Assembly: GCF_020905345.1 (NCBI RefSeq)
Contig: NZ_JAJJMO010000001.1
Coordinates: 4,526,001-4,590,000, forward strand
Direction of reading: 5' to 3'
Length of the DNA stretch: 64,000 nucleotides
Source: Flavobacterium pisciphilum
Lineage (GTDB): Bacteria > Bacteroidota > Bacteroidia > Flavobacteriales > Flavobacteriaceae
The notes beneath the pieces were generated by a model. The model was given only the letters and a program-made list of their open reading frames with translations. It made no database searches and was not told the origin of the DNA. Shown in pieces: positions 56,324 to 64,000 of this stretch. The translations under genes were made by a program, and so were the position numbers. Within the stretch, counting starts at the first letter, position 1, and every line of letters starts with the position of its first letter.

Positions 56324-56355
56324 AATTAAGTCGTTACATTTGTAACGACTTAATT
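56324..56355 (+). terminator. Terminator-like hairpin after guaA
   Basis: A stem of about 15 perfect bp (AATTAAGTCGTTACA against TGTAACGACTTAATT) with a two-base centre, followed by GTTT only. It is strong as a fold but lacks a long T-run. The next gene starts 18 bases on. Confidence 0.6.
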
Positions 56356-56372
56356 GTTTAAAATAACTACAT

Positions 56373-58283
56373 ATGAGAGACTTTTTAACGGTTTTATTTG
56401 TATTCCTACTAGTATTTAACAAAACGTTCGGACAAGAGTCTATTGTAGAACACAAGATCGAAAAAGGTGAAACTGCTTATTTCATTGCCCAGAAATATAA
56501 AGTTTCGTTAGAAGAGATTTACAAATTAAACCCCGAATCACAAAGCGGATTAAAGGATAATCAGATTATCCGGATTCCCGTACATTCTCCGAGTAAGGAG
56601 AAAGAAACCAAACAACTTACGCACACTGTAGCTGCCAAAGAAACATTGTTTGGATTATCAAAGCAATATGATGTAAGTGCAGAAGCCATTCAAAATGCAA
56701 ATGCCTCAATCCTTTCAGATGGATTGAAAATTGGTCAGGAACTTATTATTCCACAAGATGCTACCAGTAAAACTAAAGCTACTATTACTTCTTCTAAAGT
56801 AATGCATCAGGTTTTGGCTAAAGAATCTTTATTTAGTATTGCCAGACACTATAATGTCTCGGTACAGGATTTGGAAAACTTAAATAAAGAGACTTTATTG
56901 AACGGTTTGCAAATAGGTCAAACAATTGCAATTCCTAACAAAAGAAAAACAATCGATGGTCGAGTTCGTATCATAAATGGAGAAACTATTTTTCATGTTG
57001 TAGCTCCAAAAGAAACGAAATATTCGATTGCCAAAAAATACGGAATAACAATCGATCAACTTGAGGCTCAAAATCCAGAAATCGTAAACGGATTAATTGA
57101 AGGGAACAAACTAGCAATTAATACTAAAGAAATTACGCCTACCAACGAGAACGAAGAATTAATGCTTGCATTGGCAGAGAAACAAGTTGTAGTTGAAAAA
57201 ACGAAAGCCAAGACTATCGAATTAGAAGATTTGAAAGACAGATTGGTGATTCAGAAAGAAATGAACCAAAAAGTAATTAAAATCAATGACCTTAATGTTG
57301 ATCTTAAGGGAATGGATGGTTTAAAAGGTAATTCGGTAGAAAAATTACGATTGGTTTTGGAAGCCAATAAAAATGTTCAGGAAGTTTTAATGTCGAAACT
57401 AGATTCATTGGTAGTTAGTATGACCGATGATTTAACTGATTTAAAAAAGATGGATGTCTTGAATATGAAAGAGTCCAAACGATTAGAGAAACAATCTTAC
57501 GAAAGTATTGCCAAAACAAATGAACTGTCTTCTCAACTTAAAAAAGAATTAGCCGAAAACAGAAAGTCTTATGCAGGCTTGATGAATAAAGTAGAGCGAA
57601 TTGCTGTTGAAGAAAATCAAGAGTATAAAAGAAAGGTTCGTGAGAATACTAAAAACAAAACTGGTGAGACCTTATTGCAAAGTCTTTCTTTAGAAAAAAT
57701 CAAGTATTATAAGATCGATCAGGAGAAAAATGATGCTCAAAATCAAAAACTGATTGCTAAAATTGATTCATTAGATACTCAGAAAAAAATAGAGGTGAAG
57801 CGACATATTAGTAAAGCTTCTTTTTATGGATCTGAAGCTCGTGCATTTGATGATAAAGTAGCTTTGTTGAAATTAAAAAGGTATCAAGATAACGCACTTC
57901 AAAATCAAGCCAATACTGAAACTCCAATTGTAGCGTTATCATTAGAAGAAATAAAACAGAAAATAAAGCAAGACCCACTTTATAATAATAAAGAAGGAAG
58001 GGTTGAATTTTTTGATAACCTGAAAGCAGTTCCTAACGGATATTATTTGGTTTTAGGTATCTTTACAGACGCTACACCCAGAGATCAGTTTATTATGAAA
58101 CTAATAGATTCAGGTGATTTTAATGCAAGTTTTTTCTATAATGTAAACAGTCAATCGTATTATGTTTACTCTGACAGTTTTGAAAGTATAGAAGAAGCCT
58201 TATATGAATACAAACAAAAAGAAAATACACCACTTTATAAAAACTGGAGTATAGCTAAATTAGAATTATACATTAGCAAATAA
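56373..58283 (+). CDS. Four-LysM envelope protein with coiled coil and SPOR-like C-terminus
   Basis: A 636-residue exported protein (signal MRDFLTVLFVFLLVFNKTFGQ). Four LysM domains (about 25-70, 83-128, 143-190, 205-250) carry KGETAYFIAQKYKVSLEEIYKLN-type repeats, which bind peptidoglycan. A long charged coiled coil (about 255-470) follows. The last 80 residues, with PNGYYLVLGIFTD and SQSYYVYSDSF, resemble a SPOR-like domain that would bind denuded glycan. It should tie the wall to an envelope complex. It is 66 bases before a second LysM gene in the same direction. Confidence 0.85.
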   Translation: MRDFLTVLFVFLLVFNKTFGQESIVEHKIEKGETAYFIAQKYKVSLEEIYKLNPESQSGLKDNQIIRIPVHSPSKEKETKQLTHTVAAKETLFGLSKQYDVSAEAIQNANASILSDGLKIGQELIIPQDATSKTKATITSSKVMHQVLAKESLFSIARHYNVSVQDLENLNKETLLNGLQIGQTIAIPNKRKTIDGRVRIINGETIFHVVAPKETKYSIAKKYGITIDQLEAQNPEIVNGLIEGNKLAINTKEITPTNENEELMLALAEKQVVVEKTKAKTIELEDLKDRLVIQKEMNQKVIKINDLNVDLKGMDGLKGNSVEKLRLVLEANKNVQEVLMSKLDSLVVSMTDDLTDLKKMDVLNMKESKRLEKQSYESIAKTNELSSQLKKELAENRKSYAGLMNKVERIAVEENQEYKRKVRENTKNKTGETLLQSLSLEKIKYYKIDQEKNDAQNQKLIAKIDSLDTQKKIEVKRHISKASFYGSEARAFDDKVALLKLKRYQDNALQNQANTETPIVALSLEEIKQKIKQDPLYNNKEGRVEFFDNLKAVPNGYYLVLGIFTDATPRDQFIMKLIDSGDFNASFFYNVNSQSYYVYSDSFESIEEALYEYKQKENTPLYKNWSIAKLELYISK

Positions 58284-58349
58284 TTAACAGGTATGAGGAA
58301 TCTTGTTTTACACAGAAATACTACCTTGTTTAAAATTTTTTATCTTATT

Positions 58350-60374
58350 ATGAAATACATTTCACTACTAATTACAACCGTTTTTTTGATGTCTTATTCT
58401 GTTTTTTCGCAGGATAAAATTAGTAAACACACTGTTGCCAAAGGAGAAACAATTAACCAGATTGCTCAAAAATATAAGGTGACTCCTTATGATATTTATA
58501 AGCTTAATCCAGATGCCCAAAGAGGTTTAAAGCTGGATAGTGTTTTGTTGATTCCTAATAATTCAGGAAAAACTTCTAGTTCAGAAAAAGGGACTGCAAC
58601 TACAGTAACTTCTAAAAAATCAAACGGTCCAATTTCGCATGAAGTAGTGGCTAAAGAAACACTTTTTGGTATTGAAAAAAAGTATAATGTATCAGATGAA
58701 GCTTTAAAAAAGGCTAATCCATTTCTTGAGAAGGATGGTTTGCAAATAGGACAAACTCTTGTTATTCCTTCAGGAAATACTAGTTCTAAAGGAACAGCAA
58801 AAGATTCAAAAACAATACCAGCTACAAAACTAGTTCCTGCTAAACAAGATCAATATGTTTATCATGATGTTTTGGCAAAAGAAACAAAATATTCGATTGC
58901 AAAACAATACGGAATTACTGTTGAAGAATTAGAAAAACGTAATCCAGAAGTGGTTCCTAACTTACCAGTAGGATATCGTTTAACTATTAAAGGAACAGCT
59001 CCAAAAACAGTAACAACTACTGCTGTTAAAAATGAAGTAAAAGCGCCAGTAATAGAAACCTCTAAGAAAGTATCGTATGCTGATTATCAGGTGAGACCAA
59101 AAGAGACATTATATAGTTTGTCTAAAACATTTGGTTTATCGCAAGATGAATTGATAAAATTGAATCCGATTTTATCAGGAGGAGTTCAGGAAGGGATGAT
59201 TTTAAAAGTTCCTGCTGGAATTATGCCTACACCAGAAATCAAACCAGCAACTAGACCTGAAATTAAAGAAGAGGCTAAAGAAATAGTTACTTTATCTAAA
59301 AGGAGAGGATCTAATGACCGTAAGAAAATAGCATTATTATTACCATTCAATTTATCAAAAATTCAAAACGATACAACAAGCACTGCTAATCGTTTGAAGA
59401 AAGATAAGTTTTTAAGTATGACTTTAGATTTTTATTCTGGAGCATTAATGGCAATAGATTCGGCTAAAGTTTTAGGGTTACCAATAGATGTTTCTATTTT
59501 TGATTCTCAAGAAACTAAAGGCGGATCAAATGTAGCTTCAATTATTCAAAGCAATAAATTGCAAGATGCTGATGCGATTATCGGACCATTTTATCAAAGT
59601 AATGCTGAGGAAACAGCTAAGTTATTAAGTGAAAGTGATGTTCCTGTAATTTCTCCTTTATCTAGAGATAAAGGGAATCCTTTTGATAATTTGTATCAGA
59701 CAATTCCATCTAATGATATCATTAAGAATGCAATGTTTGACTATATGCGTTCTAAAGGAGGAAACATAATTGCGGTTGTTGATAAGAAAAAAGAATCAGT
59801 AAGACAATACATTCAACAAAACCAAAAAGGAGTAATTTTTGCACCAGTTACAGAAACAGGAGACTTTAACCCAGCAGGTTTAAAGATTCAGTTTGTAGCT
59901 AATCGAATGAATTATGTTGTGATGGAAACGGGTAATACAGCCATGATTAAAGCTACAATAAAAGTAATGTTAGATGCAATGTCATCATATCAAGTACAAT
60001 TGGTGATTCTTGAGCCAAACAGTACATTGGATACAGATGAGATTAATTTTGAGAATTTAACGAAGTTGAAATTAATGTACCCATCAGTAACACGTGAAAA
60101 CGAATCTCCAGGAGCACTTATTTTTGAAAAAGAGTATAGAATCAAAAATAAAATCAATCCAAACACTTATGCAACTAGAGGTTTTGATGTTACTTTTGAT
60201 ACTATGATGCGTTTGTCTCAAGGAAAAACCTATGAGGAAACTGCAAATGATATCGCTACAGAACAAGTAGATAATAAATTTCAATTTTACAAAAAAGAAG
60301 AGGGAGGATATGCCAATAAAGGCGTTTACATCTTATATTACGATAGTGATTTAACAATAAAAGAAGCAAACTAA
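58350..60374 (+). CDS. LysM protein with a type I periplasmic-binding (PBP1) domain
   Basis: A 674-residue exported protein (signal MKYISLLITTVFLMSYSVFSQ). Four LysM domains (about 25-70, 95-140, 168-215, 243-290) include KETKYSIAKQYGITVEEL and KETLYSLSKTFGLSQDEL. A PBP1 fold (about 325-665) then carries KIALLLPFNLSK and DADAIIGPFYQSNAEETAKLL, as in LpoA or amino-acid receptors. No ABC partner is present, so it is more likely a wall-bound sensor or regulator. I chose the ATG at 58350. Its stop overlaps the OsmC start by one base. Confidence 0.85.
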   Translation: MKYISLLITTVFLMSYSVFSQDKISKHTVAKGETINQIAQKYKVTPYDIYKLNPDAQRGLKLDSVLLIPNNSGKTSSSEKGTATTVTSKKSNGPISHEVVAKETLFGIEKKYNVSDEALKKANPFLEKDGLQIGQTLVIPSGNTSSKGTAKDSKTIPATKLVPAKQDQYVYHDVLAKETKYSIAKQYGITVEELEKRNPEVVPNLPVGYRLTIKGTAPKTVTTTAVKNEVKAPVIETSKKVSYADYQVRPKETLYSLSKTFGLSQDELIKLNPILSGGVQEGMILKVPAGIMPTPEIKPATRPEIKEEAKEIVTLSKRRGSNDRKKIALLLPFNLSKIQNDTTSTANRLKKDKFLSMTLDFYSGALMAIDSAKVLGLPIDVSIFDSQETKGGSNVASIIQSNKLQDADAIIGPFYQSNAEETAKLLSESDVPVISPLSRDKGNPFDNLYQTIPSNDIIKNAMFDYMRSKGGNIIAVVDKKKESVRQYIQQNQKGVIFAPVTETGDFNPAGLKIQFVANRMNYVVMETGNTAMIKATIKVMLDAMSSYQVQLVILEPNSTLDTDEINFENLTKLKLMYPSVTRENESPGALIFEKEYRIKNKINPNTYATRGFDVTFDTMMRLSQGKTYEETANDIATEQVDNKFQFYKKEEGGYANKGVYILYYDSDLTIKEAN

Positions 60375-60775
60375 TGACATCAAAAGTAACCTATTTAGGG
60401 GATTTAAGAACAAAATCAATACATGTGCAATCAGGAAGTGAAATCATATCTGATGCACCTTTAGATAACAACGGAAAAGGCGAAGCTTTCTCTCCAACTG
60501 ATACTGTTGCAAATGCTTTAGCAAGTTGCATGATGACCATTATGGGAATTAAAGCACGTGATATGAATGTTGATATTACAAACTCTACTGCCGATGTTAC
60601 CAAAATCATGAATGCAGAGCCAAGAAGAATAGGTGCAATCGAGATTGTTTTTGAAATGAAAGGAACAGACGATGAAAAAAGTAGAACAATTTTAGAGAGA
60701 GCAGCTATGACCTGCCCAGTTTTCTTGAGTTTGAATACTGAAATCGAAAAAAGAATTACTTTTAACTGGAAGTAG
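60374..60775 (+). CDS. OsmC-family peroxiredoxin-like protein
   Basis: A 133-residue OsmC/Ohr-fold protein that reduces organic peroxides through two Cys. The pair is visible: the first in NALASCMMTIMGIKA (peroxidatic) and the second in AAMTCPVFLSLN (resolving). The length is near the usual 140. Its ATG overlaps the stop of the LysM/PBP1 gene (TAATG), so it is translationally coupled to it. The functional link between the two is not known. A terminator follows. Confidence 0.9.
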   Translation: MTSKVTYLGDLRTKSIHVQSGSEIISDAPLDNNGKGEAFSPTDTVANALASCMMTIMGIKARDMNVDITNSTADVTKIMNAEPRRIGAIEIVFEMKGTDDEKSRTILERAAMTCPVFLSLNTEIEKRITFNWK

Positions 60776-60797
60776 TTTTTAGTAATGAATATATTTT

Positions 60798-60833
60798 AAA
60801 AAAGCCATCAAGGAATCTTGATGGCTTTTTTTT
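60798..60833. terminator. Terminator between convergent genes
   Basis: AAAAGCCATCAAG, loop GAAT, CTTGATGGCTTTT. The OsmC gene (plus) and the GH35 gene (minus) both end here. Confidence 0.9.
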
Positions 60834-60836
60834 TGT

Positions 60837-62708
60837 TTAATTGCTTGGTAAGCCTTTTTCTGGTCTTAGGTCTTGAAGAATAGGAGTGTCTATTGTTTTT
60901 ACTTCTTTTTGGATTGTTTCATTTTTTTGTTCAAAAATAACAATGTTGTTTTTTCCTTTCTTTAGCCAACATCCAGGCAAGTAAAGTGTTTGTTGTGGTC
61001 CAACGCTCCAGTAGCGACCGATGTTGATTCCGTTTACAAATACAATTCCTTTACCCCAATCACGCATGTCTAGGAATACATCTCCAGTTTTACTCAGGTT
61101 AAAAGTGCCTTGATATAAAGTTGGACGATTTGTTTTTGCTGAATTTTTATATGATACCAAATCTGGTTCTGTGGACATGGGTAATTTATACATTTCCCAA
61201 TCACCAGTAATTGTCTCGCCATTAATAATAACAGGACTTATAATTCCTTTATTATTGGCATTAATTTGTGAGCCATAATTGATACGCCCCATATTTTCTA
61301 CAACAATATCTAGGGTAGCATTAAACGGAATGTCAATTTCGCAATCGTACTTTTTATAATAACGATTTAACTCCGCTACTTTTTTTCCATTAACATATAC
61401 TATTGCATAGTCACGTAATCCATTTAATTCTAATTTTCCACTAATTGGCTGTGTGAATTTTTTGCTGTACCAAACGTACCCATCCCCTTGATTTAATTGC
61501 TCAAATGTAAGCGGATTGTCTTCTATTATAGGATTGATTTTAGATTTTAAGTCAGCTAAATCTACTGCTTTTGTTAGTTTTATATTAGGAATAGTTATTA
61601 CAGGTGTTTGAGTAGGAACAGCAGGTGTTTCATCTGTTTTTAATAATTCTCTTAATGCATTATATTTTGGAGTTGCCCAACCAGCTTCACTAATTGGAGC
61701 ATCATAATCATACGATGTCATGTCGGGCTGAATGTCGTGCTCTTTATCATAATTAGCCCCTGAAGTAAAACCAAAATTTGTTCCTCCGTGAATCATATAA
61801 TAGTTAAATGAAACTTGGTTGTCTAAGTACTTTTTAGTCTGACGTACGGTTTGTTCTGGTTTTTGAGTAGGGAATGGCTCCGCCCAATGATCCAACCAAC
61901 CAGGATAAAATTCGGCCACCATATAGGGACCTTGTCCATTATTAAACTGATTGACTACTGTTTTTAATTTAGTAATATCACTTTCTCCATTTGCTGTAGG
62001 TAATGCTCCTGGCAAAGCACCTCCTTCAAACAACCAGCTTCCATCAGAAGTGAAGAAAGGTACTTCAAAACCAATATCTTTTAATTGTTGGAATACTGCC
62101 GCACTGTATTTTTTATGCTCTGCTAATGGGATGTCTTTGCGTTGAGCAACATAAGAACCAAATTCGTTCTCCCCTTGTACCATTATAATAGGGCCTCCTT
62201 TGGTAATTTGTAAATCCTTGACCTGATTATACAATTCTGTAAAATAAGCCTTGGTAGCAGCCAAATATTCTTTGTTGTTCCCACGAATCACCATGTTAGG
62301 AACATTTTGTAAAAACCACGGATAACCTCCAAATTCCCATTCGGCACATACGTAAGGCCCCGGACGTAAAATGACAAATAAACCTTCTTCTTGTGCCGTT
62401 TTGATATATTCAGCTAAGTTTTTATTTCCAGTTTTAAAATCCCAAACTCCTGGAGTTGTTTCATGATAGTTCCAGAAAACATACGTTGCAACTGCATTTA
62501 AACCCATTGCTTTCATCATTTTTAATCGATGGCGCCAGTATGGTTGAGGAATGCGTGAATAATGCATTTCGCCCGAATGAATTTGAACTGGTTTGCCATT
62601 TAATAAAAAATTGCCATCATTTATAGCAAAAGTTTGCTTTGGCTGTGCAAATAACTGAGCTACTATAAAGAAAGAGAATATGCAGGTTAAATAATAGATT
62701 TTTTTCAT
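60837..62708 (-). CDS. GH35-family beta-galactosidase
   Basis: A 623-residue exported glycosidase (signal MKKIYYLTCIFSFFIVAQLFAQ) expected to remove terminal beta-galactose. The TIM barrel has IHSGEMHYSRIPQPYWRHRL, VQGENEFGSY (Glu182 is the acid/base) and MVAEFYPGW (Glu266 is the nucleophile). Two C-terminal jelly-roll domains follow. I chose the ATG at 62708: the TTG-initiated longer frame (62753) starts within a terminator-like stem. It follows the Gfo/Idh oxidoreductase on the same strand, but no SusCD pair is seen. Confidence 0.92.
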   Translation of the reverse strand: MKKIYYLTCIFSFFIVAQLFAQPKQTFAINDGNFLLNGKPVQIHSGEMHYSRIPQPYWRHRLKMMKAMGLNAVATYVFWNYHETTPGVWDFKTGNKNLAEYIKTAQEEGLFVILRPGPYVCAEWEFGGYPWFLQNVPNMVIRGNNKEYLAATKAYFTELYNQVKDLQITKGGPIIMVQGENEFGSYVAQRKDIPLAEHKKYSAAVFQQLKDIGFEVPFFTSDGSWLFEGGALPGALPTANGESDITKLKTVVNQFNNGQGPYMVAEFYPGWLDHWAEPFPTQKPEQTVRQTKKYLDNQVSFNYYMIHGGTNFGFTSGANYDKEHDIQPDMTSYDYDAPISEAGWATPKYNALRELLKTDETPAVPTQTPVITIPNIKLTKAVDLADLKSKINPIIEDNPLTFEQLNQGDGYVWYSKKFTQPISGKLELNGLRDYAIVYVNGKKVAELNRYYKKYDCEIDIPFNATLDIVVENMGRINYGSQINANNKGIISPVIINGETITGDWEMYKLPMSTEPDLVSYKNSAKTNRPTLYQGTFNLSKTGDVFLDMRDWGKGIVFVNGINIGRYWSVGPQQTLYLPGCWLKKGKNNIVIFEQKNETIQKEVKTIDTPILQDLRPEKGLPSN

Positions 62709-62740
62709 TTTGATTTTGCTTAAAAGTGATAGGTATAACA

Positions 62741-62775
62741 AACAAGAGGGCACTTTATATGGGTGCCCTCTTGTT
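62741..62775 (-). terminator. Hairpin between the Gfo/Idh oxidoreductase and GH35
   Basis: AACAAGAGGGCAC pairs perfectly with GTGCCCTCTTGTT (13 bp, nine-base loop). On the minus strand TTGTTTGTT follows. It probably ends or attenuates the upstream gene. Confidence 0.7.
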
Positions 62776-62801
62776 ACAATTTAACTAACTTCAAAATATT
62801 T

Positions 62802-64000
62802 TTATTTAGAGAATTCTAAACCTTTTAATTTGTTCCAACCACCACGTGTGAAATCAGGAATTTCTACTGGAGATGAATTGTTGTCAAGTGAAATTTCTGT
62901 TAATGGACCTAAACAAGACCATTCAGCTAAATCATATACATCCATATCAAGAGGTAATCCGTTTTGTAAGCAGTAAATCAAACGGTAATCCATGATGAAA
63001 TCCATTCCACCATGTCCACCAACTTGTTTAGCTTTTTCTTCAATTCCAGCTACGATTGGGTGTTTGTATTTTTCCATTAATGCTTTTTTCACTTCTTCTG
63101 GCATGAATTTGTGTGCACTTAAGTTTTCATGATCTGGTTTAATATCTGAGCTAATTGATTTAGCATCTAATGCATAACCTTCTACTGGATATTTATTAGC
63201 AAATCCTTTAGTTCCACTAAGTTGATACATACGGCTGTATGGACGTGGAGATGTTACATCATGTTGAATTTGGATTGTTTTACCATTTTCTGTACGAATC
63301 ATAGTCATAGTATGATCTCCATTTCTAAAATCTTTAACGTCGATTCCTGATTTTTCTTTAATGTAAGCTGGATTTCCTACTGCTTTTGTATCCATAGATA
63401 CTAAGTAGTTCATTTTGTCACCACGGTGAATGTTCAATGCTTGACAAGCTGGTCCCATACCATGTGTTGCATAAATGTCACCACGGTGTTTTTTGTTGTA
63501 ATCCATACGCCAGTTATTCCAGTATTCTCCCCAAAATGGTTGAAGACCGTGAATGTAAGACCCTTCTGCATGAAGAATTTCTCCAAATAAACCTTGTTGA
63601 GCCATATTTAATGTAGTAAGTTCGAAGAAATCATACACACAGTTTTCCAGCATCATACAGTGTTTACGAGTTTTTTCAGAAGTATCAATAAGATCCCAGA
63701 TTTCTTTCATAGTCATTGCACCAGGAACTTCTATAGCTACGTGTTTACCATCTTTCATAGCTTGAGAACCAATGTTAGCATGATGTTTCCAATCGGTTGC
63801 GATGTATACTAAATCTACATTTGGTAGTGCAGTAACTTTTTTCCAAGCATTTTCATCTCCATAAAATTCTTGTGCTTTTGGAAGCCCTCTTTTTGTTAGA
63901 ATTTCATTTGCTTTAGTTGTATTTTCTTGAGTCATGTCACATAATGCAACAATTTCTACTCCTGGAATATGTGTCATACGTTCTACTGCTCCTGGACCAC
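62802..64000 (-). CDS. Gfo/Idh/MocA-family oxidoreductase (5' end outside window)
   Basis: At least 399 residues of an NAD(P)-dependent oxidoreductase. The frame is open to the right edge; upstream of Met at 63977 it reads GPGAVER, the end of the Rossmann glycine loop. The true start is therefore beyond the window. VEIVALCDMT and VDLVYIATDWKHHANIG give the NAD-binding part, and HVAIEVPGAMTMKEIWDL carries the EKP-like motif with Val in place of Lys. NHMLEN-like HCMMLENCVYDFFEL follows. The form resembles GH109-type alpha-N-acetylgalactosaminidases. It may work with the GH35 gene downstream. Confidence 0.88.
   Translation of the reverse strand, partial: GPGAVERMTHIPGVEIVALCDMTQENTTKANEILTKRGLPKAQEFYGDENAWKKVTALPNVDLVYIATDWKHHANIGSQAMKDGKHVAIEVPGAMTMKEIWDLIDTSEKTRKHCMMLENCVYDFFELTTLNMAQQGLFGEILHAEGSYIHGLQPFWGEYWNNWRMDYNKKHRGDIYATHGMGPACQALNIHRGDKMNYLVSMDTKAVGNPAYIKEKSGIDVKDFRNGDHTMTMIRTENGKTIQIQHDVTSPRPYSRMYQLSGTKGFANKYPVEGYALDAKSISSDIKPDHENLSAHKFMPEEVKKALMEKYKHPIVAGIEEKAKQVGGHGGMDFIMDYRLIYCLQNGLPLDMDVYDLAEWSCLGPLTEISLDNNSSPVEIPDFTRGGWNKLKGLEFSK

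Overview
The window looks like chromosome of a Flavobacterium-type member of the Bacteroidota. The DNA is AT-rich. Several promoters match the Bacteroidota consensus (TTG, a spacer of about 17-23 bases, then TAnnTTTG). The gene content also fits: type IX secretion (T9SS) sorting domains, the gliding lipoprotein GldI, GSII and GSIII glutamine synthetases, SPII lipoproteins with Ser/Cys lipoboxes, GH92 and GH35 glycosidases, and a DUF5723/TSP3/OmpA protein. I see no rRNA, tRNA, CRISPR array, transposase or phage gene. Most of it reads as ordinary chromosome, with accessory traits in places.

Layout. 1-5.7 kb: end of a response-regulator gene, an AraC-type regulator, Dps, an OmpA-family protein, pyrF and a BtuF-like receptor. 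6-15 kb: catalase, a 0.9-kb repeat field, purU, a DUF4197 protein, an unknown gene and the fused mutase icmF. 15-27 kb: secreted and lipoprotein genes (two T9SS cargo proteins, an M13 peptidase, an esterase, a collagen-like lipoprotein), a probable degenerate ABC ATPase, three long-hairpin repeats and a TerC/Alx protein. 27.6-31.2 kb: divergent GSII and GSIII glutamine synthetases. 31.4-37.2 kb: a six-gene curli (type VIII secretion) operon with csgA-, csgB-, csgE-, csgF- and csgG-like genes and a large lipoprotein, behind one good promoter. 37.3-43.8 kb: purM, a GNAT acetyltransferase, GH92 and small unknown genes. 43.8-49.7 kb, all on the minus strand: two double-domain prolyl isomerases, gldI, nrnA, a CLC-F-like transporter and a RidA protein. 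49.9-54.6 kb: a phytanoyl-CoA dioxygenase-like gene beside a possible Hint-like protein, cbpM/cbpA, and two exported unknowns. 54.8-60.8 kb: guaA, two four-LysM envelope proteins and an OsmC protein. 60.8-64 kb: GH35 beta-galactosidase and the end of a Gfo/Idh/MocA oxidoreductase.

How the parts work together. The curli locus is the strongest system. It has two amyloid subunits, a chaperone (CsgE, apparently fused to a CsgH-like domain), the CsgF exit factor and a CsgG pore carrying an extra C-terminal beta-barrel. A palindrome abuts its promoter, and a strong hairpin between csgA and csgB could lower expression of the downstream genes. nrnA, gldI and the two isomerases form one tight operon for RNA turnover and envelope protein folding.

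The least explained sequence is intergenic. Several gaps are filled with short repeated phrases that occur in both orientations and build long hairpins. In the 21.9-22.5 kb gap the arms of related elements differ between copies, yet each copy still pairs with itself. This suggests the fold, not the primary sequence, is kept. Functions below are family-level readings from sequence alone; no database search was run.
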